A DNA stretch of 64,000 nt from the NCBI GenBank assembly GCA_900544765.1, contig UQWI01000009.1, positions 1-64,000 on the forward strand, read 5' to 3'. The notes below the pieces were generated by a model. That model was not told the origin of the DNA. It saw only the letters and a program-made list of their open reading frames with translations, and searched no databases. The position numbers and the translations under genes are program-made. The DNA comes from an uncultured Eubacteriales bacterium (GTDB taxonomy: Bacteria > Bacillota > Clostridia > Oscillospirales > Oscillospiraceae). Shown one piece after another: positions 25,015 through 33,569 of the stretch. How positions within the stretch are numbered: the stretch's first letter is position 1; each line of letters starts with the position of its first letter.

Positions 25015-25554
25015 GTGTACTGGCTGGATGAAGTCAAGCAGAATATCAAAAAGCGGCGGCAGGTGCTGTTTTCAAAGGACTCGGAATTCCTATCCGACCT
25101 CGCGGGGCTGTTCGCGGCGCGATCGCACCGGGTGATGGTGCTGTGGGCGCTGGACTTCGCCGCCGAATCTGTGGCCGAGCTGGAGCGGGCGTACCCGGGC
25201 GAGCGCCGTCCGCGCGAGGCGCTCGACGCCGCGCGGCAGTGGGCCGCCGGGGAGGTCAAGATGCGCTTCGCCCAGCGCAAAATACTCGACTGCCACGCCC
25301 TCGCCAAGGAACTCTCCGACAAGGCCGACATAGCCGCATGCCACGCCGTGGGCCAGGCCTGCGCCGTGGTGCACACTGCGGGTCACGCGCTCGGCTACCC
25401 CATGTACGACCTGACCTCGATAGTCCGCCGCCTCGGCCCGGACGGCTGCCGCGAGGCAGTCGAGGCCCGCAAGGCCGAGTACATAGCCCGGCTGTTCTAC
25501 TGGGACGCTCACGCGGCCGAGCACCAGCGCCCCTGGGCCGGGTTTTTGAGTTAA
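25015..25554 (+). CDS. Imm5-like putative immunity protein
   Basis: 179-residue all-helical protein. The core ACHAVGQACAVVHTAGHALGYPMYDLTSIVRRLG at about 112-145 matches, from memory, the Imm-5-like family linked to polymorphic toxin immunity. The end has WDAHAAEHQRPWAGF. No toxin gene is visible nearby, so an immunity role is not shown. The start is GTG 25015 with AAGGAGGG upstream. It follows the second XRE gene by 21 bp. Confidence 0.7.
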   Translation: MYWLDEVKQNIKKRRQVLFSKDSEFLSDLAGLFAARSHRVMVLWALDFAAESVAELERAYPGERRPREALDAARQWAAGEVKMRFAQRKILDCHALAKELSDKADIAACHAVGQACAVVHTAGHALGYPMYDLTSIVRRLGPDGCREAVEARKAEYIARLFYWDAHAAEHQRPWAGFLS

Positions 25555-25664
25555 GCATAAAAACACACAGGGAAGCGCGAAGCCCGCCTCCCTGCGTGCA
25601 AATATGTTTACACACTTTGTCAAGCCGTCCCGAGGTTATCGTAATGATGTCATGCAGAGGAGCT

Positions 25665-26210
25665 ATGATGCGAAAAAGGCAAATAACACCGGGTTTGTCT
25701 TTAATCTTGCTACTTGTGTTCCTGCTCTCCGGCTGCGGCGCGGCGGATGTACCGGCGGCTTCACCCTCGCCTACTGCTTCTCCGGAACCGGAGGCGTTCA
25801 TATCCGGCATGGACGAGGCAGAGGAGATGCTAAGCGAAGTTATGGGTCCCGCCCCGCAGTACACCGCGCTGGACTACGCCGCGAGCGAGGCCGCGGACGC
25901 CTTCGTCGAGGGAGTGATACTCTATCGGGACGCGGGCAAGGTAAATGAGGGCAGCCTGCTCGTCTACACAAAGGTGGCGGTGACCGCTATATCCTACGGC
26001 GAGGCCGATGACCCGTACAACTACGACGATGACTGCGCCCTTGAGATAACCGGGGGCGACACGATAAGGTACAGCGTGCGGGACATGGGCACCGGGAACC
26101 TGCTGAATTTTGCCGTACAGTGCTCGGTTTTGGAGGACGGCACGCCGCATTTCAAGACGGTGGGGTCGCCGAGCTTCAGTTCAAATATTGAAAACGCGCG
26201 GGGAGGCTGA
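25665..26210 (+). CDS. Small lipoprotein of unknown function
   Basis: 181 residues with a lipobox LSGC (Cys24), a Pro/Ser/Ala linker, then a secreted domain of about 140 residues rich in Tyr and Asp (DDPYNYDDDCALEITGG) that I do not recognise. AGAGGAG precedes ATG 25665; ATG 25668 is an equal alternative. Ala-rich ALDYAASEAADAFVEGV suggests a helix before a beta domain. Confidence 0.75.
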   Translation: MMRKRQITPGLSLILLLVFLLSGCGAADVPAASPSPTASPEPEAFISGMDEAEEMLSEVMGPAPQYTALDYAASEAADAFVEGVILYRDAGKVNEGSLLVYTKVAVTAISYGEADDPYNYDDDCALEITGGDTIRYSVRDMGTGNLLNFAVQCSVLEDGTPHFKTVGSPSFSSNIENARGG

Positions 26211-26290
26211 CGCTTCCCCGCGCTTGTTGACACATCGTCCATATTACCTTATCTACCGCGGATGTTAAGCCGGGGGGCTACGCCGCAGCC

Positions 26291-26494
26291 TTATTTTTTC
26301 TTTTGCAGCTTGCGCTTATTGCCCTTTTCGTCTATGACGTAGGTGTTCTCCAGCACGTCCAGCGTGCCGCGCCGCCAGTCGGCGAGGTACTCCTCACGCA
26401 GGGCCTTGCGCTCGGCCTGCTCCTCCTCGGTCAGCTCGCGCTGCCTGGATATGGCGGTGAGCTCCGAAATTCTGTCCATCTTGGCTTTTTCCAC
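26291..26494 (-). CDS. DUF896 (YnzC-type) small protein
   Basis: 67 residues: ISELTAISRQRELTEEEQAE..LREEYL..WR and a basic tail KGNKRKLQKKK, the DUF896 pattern of two helices. The start is GTG 26494 (VEKAKMDRISEL), preceded by GAGGTG; an internal ATG at 26479 would remove the first helix turn. Function unknown; Bacillus homologues are stress or SOS-linked. It lies eight bases after the DUF711 stop. Confidence 0.85.
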   Translation of the reverse strand: MEKAKMDRISELTAISRQRELTEEEQAERKALREEYLADWRRGTLDVLENTYVIDEKGNKRKLQKKK

Positions 26495-26502
26495 AGAGCA
26501 CC

Positions 26503-27861
26503 TCAGTTCTTCAGCGAGTGGATGGGCGCCGGGATGCGTCCGCCGCGGTGGATGAAGTCGTAGCTCGACTCGGTGTGCACCGGCATGACGGGCGCGCTGC
26601 CCAGCAGGCCGCCGAACTCCACCGTGTCGCCCACATCCATGCCGGGGGCGGGGATGATGCGGACAGCCGTGGTCTTTTGGTTTATCATGCCGATGGCCGC
26701 CTCGTCGGCGATTATGGCGCTGACGGTCTCGGCGCTGGTGGAGCCCGGCACGGCTATCATGTCGAGGCCGACGGAGCACACACAGGTCATGGCCTCGAGC
26801 TTGTCGAGCGTGAGCGTGCCGCTCTGGGCGGCGGCTATCATGCCCTCGTCCTCGCTGACAGGTATGAATGCGCCGGAGAGCCCGCCCACGCTGGAGCTGG
26901 CCATGACGCCGCCCTTCTTGACCGCGTCGTTCAGCAGCGCGAGCGCCGCCGTCGTGCCGTGGGTGCCGCAGACCTCGAGGCCCATCTCCTCTAGTATGCG
27001 CGCTACGCTGTCGCCTACGGCGGGGGTCGGCGCGAGGGACAGGTCGACGATGCCGAAGGGTACGCCGAGCCGCCTGGACGCCTCCTGGGCCACCAGCTGG
27101 CCCATGCGAGTGACGCGGAAGGCGGTCTTTTTGATGGTTTCGGCCACGACGCCGAAGTCCGCGCCGCGCACGGCCTTGAGCGCGTGGTGGACCACGCCGG
27201 GCCCGGAGACGCCGACGTTTATGACGCGGTCCGGCTCGCTGACGCCGTGGAAGGCTCCGGCCATGAAGGGGTTGTCCTCCACGGCGTTGCAGAACACGAC
27301 GAGCTTGGCGCAGCCGAAGCCGCCCTGGGCGGCGGTCAGCTCGGCGGTCTCCTTGATAACGCGGCCCATGAGCGCGACGGCGTCCATGTTGATGCCCGCC
27401 TTCGTAGAGCCAACGTTCACACTGGAACACACAAGCTCGGTCTCAGCCAGGGCGCGGGGTATGGAGCGGATGAGCTTCTCGTCTGCGGGGGTCATGCCTT
27501 TCTGCACCAGGGCGGAGAAGCCGCCGACAAAGTTGACGCCCGTCTCGCGCCTGGCGTTGTCCAGCGCCTCGGCGAAGCAGAAATAGTCCTCGCATTCGCT
27601 CGCGCCCGCGACCAGCGCAATGGGCGTGACGGAGATGCGCTTGTTGACGATGGGGATGCCGAACTCGGCCTCTATCTCCTCGCCCACGCGCACCAGGTCC
27701 TTCGCGCTCGTGGTTATCTTGTCGTATATCTTGCGGCAGGCCGCCTTCGGGTCGCTGTCGCAGCAGTCCAAAAGCGAGATGCCCATAGTGACCGTGCGCA
27801 CGTCAAGGTGCTGCTGGTCTATCATCTCGATGGTCTCGAGTATCTCTCCGCGGTTTATCAT
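26503..27861 (-). CDS. PFL-family DUF711 (UPF0210) protein
   Basis: 452-residue cytoplasmic protein of the DUF711 family, full length. Conserved blocks: [19 protein letters not shown] near 15, [13 protein letters not shown] near 118, [17 protein letters not shown] near 145, [15 protein letters not shown] near 217, and the C-terminal [21 protein letters not shown]. The fold is related to pyruvate-formate-lyase-like proteins but no reaction is established. Such genes are frequently paired with a UPF0237 ACT gene, found upstream here across a repeat-bearing gap. Confidence 0.93.
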   Translation of the reverse strand: MINRGEILETIEMIDQQHLDVRTVTMGISLLDCCDSDPKAACRKIYDKITTSAKDLVRVGEEIEAEFGIPIVNKRISVTPIALVAGASECEDYFCFAEALDNARRETGVNFVGGFSALVQKGMTPADEKLIRSIPRALAETELVCSSVNVGSTKAGINMDAVALMGRVIKETAELTAAQGGFGCAKLVVFCNAVEDNPFMAGAFHGVSEPDRVINVGVSGPGVVHHALKAVRGADFGVVAETIKKTAFRVTRMGQLVAQEASRRLGVPFGIVDLSLAPTPAVGDSVARILEEMGLEVCGTHGTTAALALLNDAVKKGGVMASSSVGGLSGAFIPVSEDEGMIAAAQSGTLTLDKLEAMTCVCSVGLDMIAVPGSTSAETVSAIIADEAAIGMINQKTTAVRIIPAPGMDVGDTVEFGGLLGSAPVMPVHTESSYDFIHRGGRIPAPIHSLKN

Positions 27862-28163
27862 GTGTTACCTCCACGCGGCGTGTAGCCGCCGACAATGTCG
27901 CGCACGGACGTTTAAGCGCAGCCAACGTTCCCGCCCGCGGCGTAAGTTGAAGTTTTGATCAAACTTTTTCAAAAGTTTGCGGGTTCCAAGGGCAGCGCCC
28001 TTGGTCGCTCGCCGCAGCGAGCGAAATTCCCTGATGATTGATGAAGATCAGGAAGGGGCTTGGGCGAAACCCCTTGACAGGGTTTCACCTAAACGGTGCT
28101 CCTGACCGCAATTCATCGCGGCATTTATGCCGCGTATCTAGGGGGAACCGGTTCCCCCTAGAC
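27862..28163. repeat. Cluster of intergenic palindromes between ACT and DUF711 genes
   Basis: 302 bases with no gene. Hairpins in series: CAAACTTTTTCAAAAGTTTG (about 27959-27978), CCAAGGGC/GCCCTTGG (about 27987-28005), GCTCGC/GCGAGC (about 28008-28021), CGCGGCAT/ATGCCGCG (28118-28135), and a perfect 24-bp palindrome at 28138-28161 centred on ACCGGT and ending two bases before the ACT stop codon. The modular look (blocks ending in AAACCCCTTGACAGGGTTT) suggests a dispersed repeat element of this lineage. Confidence 0.65.
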
Positions 28164-28433
28164 TCAGATTCTGTGCATCGCGTTGAAGATGTCCTCGCGC
28201 TGGATGCGTATCTGCAGTCCGTGGCTCTCGCCCTCGCCGGCGAGCTCGCCGGCCAGGTTGGCGAAGGGCTCGGTGCACTGAGAGGCGTCGACGAGCATTA
28301 TCATGGTGAAGTAATCCTGCAGCACCGTCTGGCTGATGTCCAGCACGTTTACTCCGCGCTCGGCGAGCAGCTGGCTGACGAGGGCGATGATGCCCACGCG
28401 GTCCTTGCCTATGACTGTGACTATTGCTTTCAT
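28164..28433 (-). CDS. ACT-domain protein (UPF0237)
   Basis: 89 residues forming one ACT domain: MKAIVTVIGKDRVGIIALVSQLLAERGVNV and DISQTVLQDYFTMIMLVD, matching UPF0237 in length and motif. ACT domains bind amino acids or other small ligands and usually control a partner enzyme; DUF711 is the usual partner. The ATG overlaps the stop of the HD gene (ATGA) and has GAGGAGG upstream. Confidence 0.93.
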   Translation of the reverse strand: MKAIVTVIGKDRVGIIALVSQLLAERGVNVLDISQTVLQDYFTMIMLVDASQCTEPFANLAGELAGEGESHGLQIRIQREDIFNAMHRI

Positions 28434-29029
28434 TTTCCGTCCTCCTCAGACATGGTGCCCAACTCGTCGAGGTTCTTCTCGAAGGCCGGCATAAAGTTTT
28501 CAAGGAAATAGTCCGCCTCTTTGAGGCCCATGGACTTTATTCGCTCCAGGGTCTGGCGCTCAGCGGAGAGGAACTCCAAATTGCCCGCCTTGCGCTCCTC
28601 CACGCACTTTATATACGCGCTCAGGCGGTCGGCGCATTTCAGCAGGGGCTTCAGGTCGTCCCCCACTTCACCGCTTATCAAAGGGGAAAATTCGTTTTGC
28701 AGCCCCACCGGCAGCATATTTACCAGCTTATCCGACGCCACGCGCTCCACCTCGTGATAAGCATCAGTTATCTCGGCGCTGTGGTATTTGATGGGCGTGG
28801 GCATGTCGCCGGTGAGAATCTCGGGCGCGTCGTGGTAGAGCGCGGCGCAAACCAGTGTGCCGGTGTCGCAGCTCTCGCGGAACACGTCCCGGCGTATCAC
28901 GCCGAGCGCGTGGGCCAGCACGGCGACCATGTGGCTGTGCTCCTGGACGTTCTCAGGTATACTAGAGCGCATCAGCCCCCAGCGGGAAATGTAGCGCATA
29001 CGGCTTATAAGTGCGAAAAAGTCGCTCAT
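28430..29029 (-). CDS. YfbR-like HD-domain 5'-nucleotidase
   Basis: 199 residues with metal-binding HD residues as in YfbR: EHSHMVAVLAHALG (His near 31-33), ALYHDAPEILTGDMPTPIKY (HD near 68-69), and LKCADRLSAY (Asp near 137). YfbR dephosphorylates deoxynucleoside monophosphates; I infer the same here. ATG 29029 follows GAGGAGGAC. It is coupled to the ACT gene and lies 12 bp after the MATE gene. Confidence 0.9.
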   Translation of the reverse strand: MSDFFALISRMRYISRWGLMRSSIPENVQEHSHMVAVLAHALGVIRRDVFRESCDTGTLVCAALYHDAPEILTGDMPTPIKYHSAEITDAYHEVERVASDKLVNMLPVGLQNEFSPLISGEVGDDLKPLLKCADRLSAYIKCVEERKAGNLEFLSAERQTLERIKSMGLKEADYFLENFMPAFEKNLDELGTMSEEDGK

Positions 29030-29041
29030 GCAGTCCTCCTC

Positions 29042-30424
29042 TCACTCGGCAAGCACGTCGCCCACGACGCGCTTGTTTTTCCAGCGGCCGGAGAAATAGC
29101 GCGGCACACTCAGGAGCACGCCGAGGCCCCAGCCGAAGGGGATATTAAGCCAGCAGGCGGCGTATCCGACGTCGAATGAGTAGACCATCAGGTAGGCGAC
29201 GACGACGCGCGTTGTGAGCGTGGCAAAGCTGTTCATGCTTGTCCAAACGACGTCGCCCGCGCCCTGCAGCAGGCCGCTCGTCGGCATGTAGGCCGCGAAG
29301 AGGATGACAAAGTAGCTCATCCACCGCTGGTACTCCACCGCCTGCGAAAGCGCTTCGCCGCTCAGGTTGAAGAGCCTGGCGAAGTCCGGCGCGAGGATGT
29401 ACAGCAGTATGGAGATAACGACGCTCATGCCGCAGCTCATGGCCGTACTGGCCACCCAGCCGCGCTTCACGCGGTCGTATTTCTCCGCGCCGACGTTCTG
29501 GCCGGTAAAGCTGGCCGCGGCGCTGTTCATGCCGAAGATGGGTATGGTGGCGTAGCTCTCCATGCGGTTGCCCGCGTTGAAAGCGCTCATCGTCACCTGG
29601 CCGAAACTGTTGACCAGGCGCTGTATGAACACATTCCCCAGAGAGACCACGGCCTGCTGTATGATGGCCGGTATGCCCAGCTTGAGGCAGAGCTTGAACT
29701 TGCCCACGTCGAACACGAACTCTCTGCGCTTGAAGCGGAAAACGGGATAACGCCGGAACATGTAGAAGATGCTGAACGCCGCGCAGACCGCCTGGGCCAC
29801 GACCGTCGCCACCGCGACGCCCACGACGCCCCAACCGAAGCTGATGACAAACCAGAGGTCGAGTATTGTGTTGAGCACGGCGGAGACAATCAGGAAATAC
29901 ATGCTGGCCTTGGAATCTCCCACCGCGCGGAGAATGCCCGCCACGGCGTTGTATACATATTGGAACACAAGCCCCACTGCGTAAATTGCGAAGTACTCGA
30001 TTGCATATCCGCGCGTGGCCTCATCCGTCACCCGCATCAGGCCCACGACCAGCAGCTGCGCGCCTACGCTGCCAAAAACGGCCAGCGCAGCGCCGAGCAC
30101 TGTCTGCGTTATAAGCAGGGTGCTGGCCGCGCGGCGGAGCTCCGTCTCGCGCCGTGCGCCGTAGAGCTGAGCGACAAGGACGCCGCCGCCATTGGACAGG
30201 CCCAGAGAAATAGCCAGCAGCAGGAAGATGAGCGAGGTGCATGAGCCCACGGCGGCGAACATGGCGTCACTTATCTCCTGCGTCGCGCCGCCGTAATGGC
30301 TGACGACAATGCTGTCCACCGTGTTGTAGAGCTGCTGCAAGAACTGCCCGGCCATTATCGGCAGCGAAAAGAGCAGCAGCTCCTTCCACTCCGAGCCAAC
30401 GGTCATGTCCCGGCGCTTGTCCAT
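29042..30424 (-). CDS. MATE-family efflux transporter
   Basis: 460 residues, twelve predicted membrane helices in two halves. Family motifs: LPIMAGQFLQQLYNTVDSIVVSHYGG near 20-45, GNRMESYATIPIFGMNSAAASFTGQNVGA near 250-280, and a second-half GVALSV-like repeat. It exports cationic or aromatic compounds by Na+ or H+ antiport; substrate unknown. ATG 30424 follows GGGAGGGACGGGG; the longer frame upstream is not supported. Confidence 0.92.
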   Translation of the reverse strand: MDKRRDMTVGSEWKELLLFSLPIMAGQFLQQLYNTVDSIVVSHYGGATQEISDAMFAAVGSCTSLIFLLLAISLGLSNGGGVLVAQLYGARRETELRRAASTLLITQTVLGAALAVFGSVGAQLLVVGLMRVTDEATRGYAIEYFAIYAVGLVFQYVYNAVAGILRAVGDSKASMYFLIVSAVLNTILDLWFVISFGWGVVGVAVATVVAQAVCAAFSIFYMFRRYPVFRFKRREFVFDVGKFKLCLKLGIPAIIQQAVVSLGNVFIQRLVNSFGQVTMSAFNAGNRMESYATIPIFGMNSAAASFTGQNVGAEKYDRVKRGWVASTAMSCGMSVVISILLYILAPDFARLFNLSGEALSQAVEYQRWMSYFVILFAAYMPTSGLLQGAGDVVWTSMNSFATLTTRVVVAYLMVYSFDVGYAACWLNIPFGWGLGVLLSVPRYFSGRWKNKRVVGDVLAE

Positions 30425-30536
30425 TTCCCCGTCCCTCCCCGGAAATTGTCGTATCTTTGATTTTATCATGCCCACGCTGCTGTTGTAAAGGCGCGGGAAA
30501 AATTTTGGGCCCTTTTTGGCGGACGAGGCAGATTAA

Positions 30537-30562
30537 TGCCCCGGGGCCGGAGCCCCGGGGCA
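30537..30562 (-). terminator. Stem-loop after glnN
   Basis: TGCCCCGGGGC and GCCCCGGGGCA with loop CGGA, 10 bases past the glnN stop. The stem is strong but the T-tract poor (ATTAATC), so it is probably a terminator or mRNA 3' end. Confidence 0.7.
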
Positions 30563-30571
30563 AGCTTTGTA

Positions 30572-32665
30572 TCACTTTACGCCGTAGAGCAGCTCGCCGT
30601 AGGTCGGCATGGGCCAGGCGTCGTCGCTGGTGACGGATTCCATGTCGTCGCAGGCGGCGCGCAGCGCGCCCATGACGGGCAGCACCTTATCTCGCAGGAA
30701 GAAGCTCTTGCTCTGCGCCTCGTGCATACCGTCGGCGGCGACGAGGGCGTCCTCCAGCTCGCCGGTCAGCGAGTAGGCCGCATCCATCAGCTGGGTGAGC
30801 GAACTGACGGTGGAGCACTCATACCTGGCGCGGCGCTCGGGCATGACGGCGCGCTGCGCCGCGGCGCTCTGAGCGAGCTTCATCGTGAACTTGCTCACGG
30901 CGGGCAGTATCTCCCTGCGCACCATGGCCAGGGCGGTTTTGCCCTCGATGGTCACGAGCTTGCAGTACTCCTCCTGGAACACCTCAAGCCTCGCGCGGAG
31001 CTCGCCCTCGGAGAAAACCTTGTGGCGGGTGAAGAGCTCAATGTTCTCCGGGTCGACCAGGTGGGGCAGCGCCTCGGGGGTGGAGCGCAGGTTGTGCAGC
31101 CCGCGGCGCTCCGCCTCCTCGACCCAGCTCGGGTCGTAGCCGTTGCCGTTGAATATGATGCGCTTGTGCTCGTGCACCACGCGGCGGATGAGCGCGTGCA
31201 GGGCCTGGTTGAAATCGGGCGCGCTCTCGAGCTCGTCGGCAAACTGCCTGAGCTCCTCGGCCACGGCCGTGTTGAGGGCGATGTTTGCGGAGGAAATGCT
31301 CGCGCTGGAGCCCGGCATGCGGAACTCGAACTTCGCGCCGGTGTAGGCGAAGGGCGAGGTGCGGTTGCGGTCGGTGGTGTCCTTCGGGAAGGGCGGCAGG
31401 GCGTGGACGCCGACCTTGAAAAGCGTCTTTTCGCGCTGGTCGGCAGGCGTATCGTTCTCTATGGCGTCCAGGATGCCGGTCAGCTCATCGCCGAGGAACA
31501 TGCTGATGATTGCCGGGGGCGCCTCGGCCGCGCCCAGGCGGTGGTCGTTGCCCGCGCGGGCGACGGATATACGCAGCACGTCCTGGTAGTCGTCCGCGGC
31601 CTTTATCACGGCGCAGAGAAAGAGCAGGAACTGCGCGTTCTCGCCCGGGGTCTCGCCGGGGGCGAACAGGTTTTCGCCGGTGTTTGTGGCCATCGACCAG
31701 TTGTTGTGCTTGCCGGAGCCGTTCACGCCCTCGAAGGGCTTCTCGTGCAGCAGGCAGACCAGGCCGTGGCGCTTGGCCGCCTTTTGCATGACGTCCATGA
31801 CGAGCTGGTTGTGGTCGGCGGCGATGTTCGCCGTGTTGTAAACGCATGCGAGCTCGTGCTGGGCCGGGGCGGCCTCGTTGTGCTCGGTCTTGGCGCAGAC
31901 GCCGAGCTTCCACAGCTCCTCGTTTATGTCACGCATGAAGGCCGCGACGCGCGGCTTCACGGTGCCGAAGTAGTGGTCGTCCATCTCCTGGCCCTTGGGC
32001 GGCTTGGCGCCGAAGAGCGTGCGGCCGGTATAGATGAGGTCGGCGCGGCGCTCGTACATGTCGCGCTCGACGAGGAAGTACTCCTGCTCGGCGCCGACCA
32101 TGGGCGACACAGCGGTGACGTCCTCGTGGCCGAAGAGCTTCAGCACGCGGACGGCCTGTTTGCTCAGGGTCTCCATGCTGCGCAGCAGCGGGGTCTTCTG
32201 GTCGAGGGCCTCGCCGCCGTAGGAGCAGAAGGCCGTGGGTATGTACAGCACGCCGTCGCGGATAAAGGCGTAGCTCGTCGGGTCCCAGGCGGTGTAGCCG
32301 CGCGCCTCGAAGGTCGCGCGCAGGCCGCCGGAGGGGAAGCTCGACGCGTCGGGCTCGCCGTGGATGAGCTCCTTTCCGGAGAACTCCATCAGCACGCCGC
32401 CGTGGCCGTCCGGCTCAATAAAGCTGTCGTGCTTCTCGGCGGTGACGCCGGTCATGGGTTGGAACCAGTGCGTGAAGTGCGTAGCGCCCTTCTCCACCGC
32501 CCAGTCGCGCATCGCGGCGGCGACTGTCTCGGCGGTGTCCGGCTGAAGCCGGCGGCCGGATTTCATCGTGCGCAGGACGGCCTCGTAAGCCTCCTTGGGC
32601 AGTCGCTCGCGCATCACGGCGTCCGAAAACACCATCGTCCCAAATATCTCCTGTATCCCGGGCAT
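30572..32665 (-). CDS. glnN: Glutamine synthetase type III
   Basis: ATP-dependent ammonia assimilation into glutamine. 697 residues, the size of GSIII rather than the approximately 450 of GSI. Signature regions: [17 protein letters not shown] near 66, GAEQEYFLV near 190, [19 protein letters not shown] near 258, [19 protein letters not shown] near 307, and [11 protein letters not shown] near 430. ATG 32665 follows GAGGTAGG. The promoter overlaps a 13-bp palindrome, suggesting repressor control of nitrogen assimilation. Confidence 0.96.
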   Translation of the reverse strand: MPGIQEIFGTMVFSDAVMRERLPKEAYEAVLRTMKSGRRLQPDTAETVAAAMRDWAVEKGATHFTHWFQPMTGVTAEKHDSFIEPDGHGGVLMEFSGKELIHGEPDASSFPSGGLRATFEARGYTAWDPTSYAFIRDGVLYIPTAFCSYGGEALDQKTPLLRSMETLSKQAVRVLKLFGHEDVTAVSPMVGAEQEYFLVERDMYERRADLIYTGRTLFGAKPPKGQEMDDHYFGTVKPRVAAFMRDINEELWKLGVCAKTEHNEAAPAQHELACVYNTANIAADHNQLVMDVMQKAAKRHGLVCLLHEKPFEGVNGSGKHNNWSMATNTGENLFAPGETPGENAQFLLFLCAVIKAADDYQDVLRISVARAGNDHRLGAAEAPPAIISMFLGDELTGILDAIENDTPADQREKTLFKVGVHALPPFPKDTTDRNRTSPFAYTGAKFEFRMPGSSASISSANIALNTAVAEELRQFADELESAPDFNQALHALIRRVVHEHKRIIFNGNGYDPSWVEEAERRGLHNLRSTPEALPHLVDPENIELFTRHKVFSEGELRARLEVFQEEYCKLVTIEGKTALAMVRREILPAVSKFTMKLAQSAAAQRAVMPERRARYECSTVSSLTQLMDAAYSLTGELEDALVAADGMHEAQSKSFFLRDKVLPVMGALRAACDDMESVTSDDAWPMPTYGELLYGVK

Positions 32666-32692
32666 GTACAGACCTACCTCTCATATAATAAC

Positions 32693-32750
32693 ATAAGCTT
32701 GCGGAAATATTACCTCCGCAAGCTTATACTAAAATCATTGTGTAGTCAAG
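32693..32750 (-). promoter_or_regulatory. glnN promoter with overlapping palindromic operator
   Basis: Minus strand TTGACT (32749-32744; shifted CTTGAC gives a 16-bp spacer), then TATAAG (32728-32723) as -10. A perfect 13-bp inverted repeat with arms ATAAGCTTGCGGA and TCCGCAAGCTTAT (32693-32705, 32715-32727; 9-base loop) starts within the -10 and covers the start of transcription. It could be a repressor site or a 5' stem-loop of the mRNA. Confidence 0.6.
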
Positions 32751-32792
32751 CGAATATCTCTAATTACGGCAAAAACCGGCGCTAAAGTCAGT

Positions 32793-32820
32793 TTGACTTT
32801 TGCCTGAATTCAGATATAAC
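32793..32820 (+). promoter_or_regulatory. Promoter of candidate RNA-L
   Basis: TTGACT (32793-32798), 16-bp spacer, TATAAC (32815-32820). The spacer contains the perfect palindrome CTGAATTCAG. The same block TTGACTTTTGCCTGAA is found inverted at the RNA-R promoter. Confidence 0.65.
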
Positions 32821-32826
32821 ATATTA

Positions 32827-32949
32827 CATGCAGTAAGAGGCACAGCAGCTTTAGCGGTTTGGCCTCTGCAGAGTTCTGGAAATTATCGTGGCTTTTTCAA
32901 TTGCCCGCAAGAACCGTCACTTGGCATAGGACGGTTCTTGCGTTTCTTT
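32827..32949 (+). ncRNA. Candidate small RNA, left copy (RNA-L)
   Basis: About 123 bases from the predicted transcription start to an intrinsic terminator: 13-bp stem CGCAAGAACCGTC/GACGGTTCTTGCG (32906-32918, 32930-32942) followed by TTTCTTT. The 5' part can form a hairpin AGAGGC/GCCTCT enclosing a loop that ends in TTTAGCGGTTTG. No start codon with a ribosome-binding site opens a useful frame. The homologous RNA-R shares promoter, 5' hairpin loop and terminator core, and the closing pair of the hairpin differs as A-T here and T-A there, a compensatory change. Confidence 0.65.
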
Positions 32950-32996
32950 ATGATAGCATTACGCTTCGTCAACCTAGAAGCTCAGATTTCGGCATT

Positions 32997-33146
32997 TTAT
33001 TCCGTCTCCATGTACATCTCCTCTGCCTCTTCCTGCGCGGCTCTCAAGGTCTCCCCGGCCTCGCCGTAGTTTCGCGCTTCCAGCTGCTCCAGCGCGTCGG
33101 TGACGGCATTGAACAGCAGATGGTAGAGTTTTTCATAATCGGCCAT
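32997..33146 (-). CDS. Small acidic microprotein (paralogue of 24092-24250)
   Basis: 49 residues beginning MADYEKLYHLLFNAVTDALEQ and ending AEEMYMETE, 11 acidic of the last 18 residues. TGGAGGC precedes ATG 33146, somewhat distant. The strong likeness to the 52-residue product at 24092-24250 supports coding. Divergently transcribed from the RHH gene, as its paralogue is from an XRE gene. It converges with RNA-L. Function unknown; a helical partner or inhibitor of the neighbouring DNA-binding protein is possible. Confidence 0.78.
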   Translation of the reverse strand: MADYEKLYHLLFNAVTDALEQLEARNYGEAGETLRAAQEEAEEMYMETE

Positions 33147-33170
33147 ACTTATTGCCTCCACGAAGTTGTA

Positions 33171-33246
33171 TTGGCGTCATATTGACGTCACCAAGCACAT
33201 AATAACATATTCTGACCATAAAATAAATATAAATTGCAGTCAGAAT
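33171..33246. promoter_or_regulatory. Divergent control region of microprotein and RHH genes
   Basis: Contains the palindrome TGACGTCA (33183-33190) inside TTGGCGTCA..TGACGTCACCAA, and an inverted repeat ATTCTGAC (33209-33216)/GTCAGAAT (33239-33246) ending 12 bases before the RHH start. TTGACG (33182-33187) with CATATT 18 bp on is a plausible plus-strand promoter. These are likely binding sites of the RHH protein. Confidence 0.55.
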
Positions 33247-33258
33247 GGAGACTTAAAG

Positions 33259-33429
33259 ATGGCAATACGCAGCCTAACTATAAGAATAGAGGATCAGCTT
33301 CTCGACAAGCTGCATGTTGTCGCCGATTATGAAGCACGTTCCGTCAATGGTCAGGTACTAATCCTGATACGTGACTGTATCAAACGCTTCGAAGACGAAC
33401 ATGGAGAGATAGAAACGTCCCGAAAATAG
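33259..33429 (+). CDS. Ribbon-helix-helix (Arc-like) DNA-binding protein
   Basis: 56 residues: beta strand SLTIRIED then helices LLDKLHVVADYEARSVNGQVLILIRDCIKRFEDEHG, the Arc/CopG pattern. GGAG precedes ATG 33259. Probably a dimeric autoregulator. Its 3' end abuts the terminator hairpin shared with the oppositely oriented RNA-R. Not the usual antitoxin length with a toxin-binding tail, and no toxin gene is adjacent. Confidence 0.85.
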   Translation: MAIRSLTIRIEDQLLDKLHVVADYEARSVNGQVLILIRDCIKRFEDEHGEIETSRK

Positions 33430-33531
33430 CCAAAAGCCGCCACTCCGGCAAGTGACGGCTTTTGCGGGATTATAAGTACTAATTAAGCTATAACTTCCTG
33501 AGGCCAAACCGCTAAGGCTGTGCGCCTCATT
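33422..33531 (-). ncRNA. Candidate small RNA, right copy (RNA-R)
   Basis: Mirror-image counterpart of RNA-L. Minus-strand promoter TTGACT (33565-33560), 16-bp spacer, TATAAT (33543-33538). The RNA of about 110 bases begins with TGAGGC..GCCTCA hairpin, loop ending CTTAGCGGTTTG, then a variable AT-rich middle and a 14-bp stem with one mismatch (33431-33444, 33451-33464). That stem has the same core CCGTCACTTG as RNA-L and can also terminate the RHH gene from the other side. The T-tract on this strand is modest. Confidence 0.62.
33431..33464. terminator. Shared terminator hairpin of RHH gene (+) and RNA-R (-)
   Basis: CAAAAGCCGCCACT and AGTGACGGCTTTTG with a six-base loop; one C-A mismatch. It starts directly after the RHH stop codon. 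Confidence 0.75.
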
Positions 33532-33569
33532 ACATATATTATACCTGATTTCAGGCAAAAGTCAAGAAC

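Noticed and set aside
33259..33429. RHH protein as antitoxin of a toxin-antitoxin pair
   Set aside because: The adjacent 49-residue protein is acidic, lacks toxin motifs and has a paralogue beside an XRE gene; there is no overlapping toxin gene.
32793..33565. Interpretation of the inverted end blocks as terminal inverted repeats of a MITE or insertion element
   Set aside because: No transposase and no target-site duplication are seen. The repeats contain inward promoters, a covarying hairpin and matched terminators, which fits two RNA genes better; the mobile alternative is not excluded.
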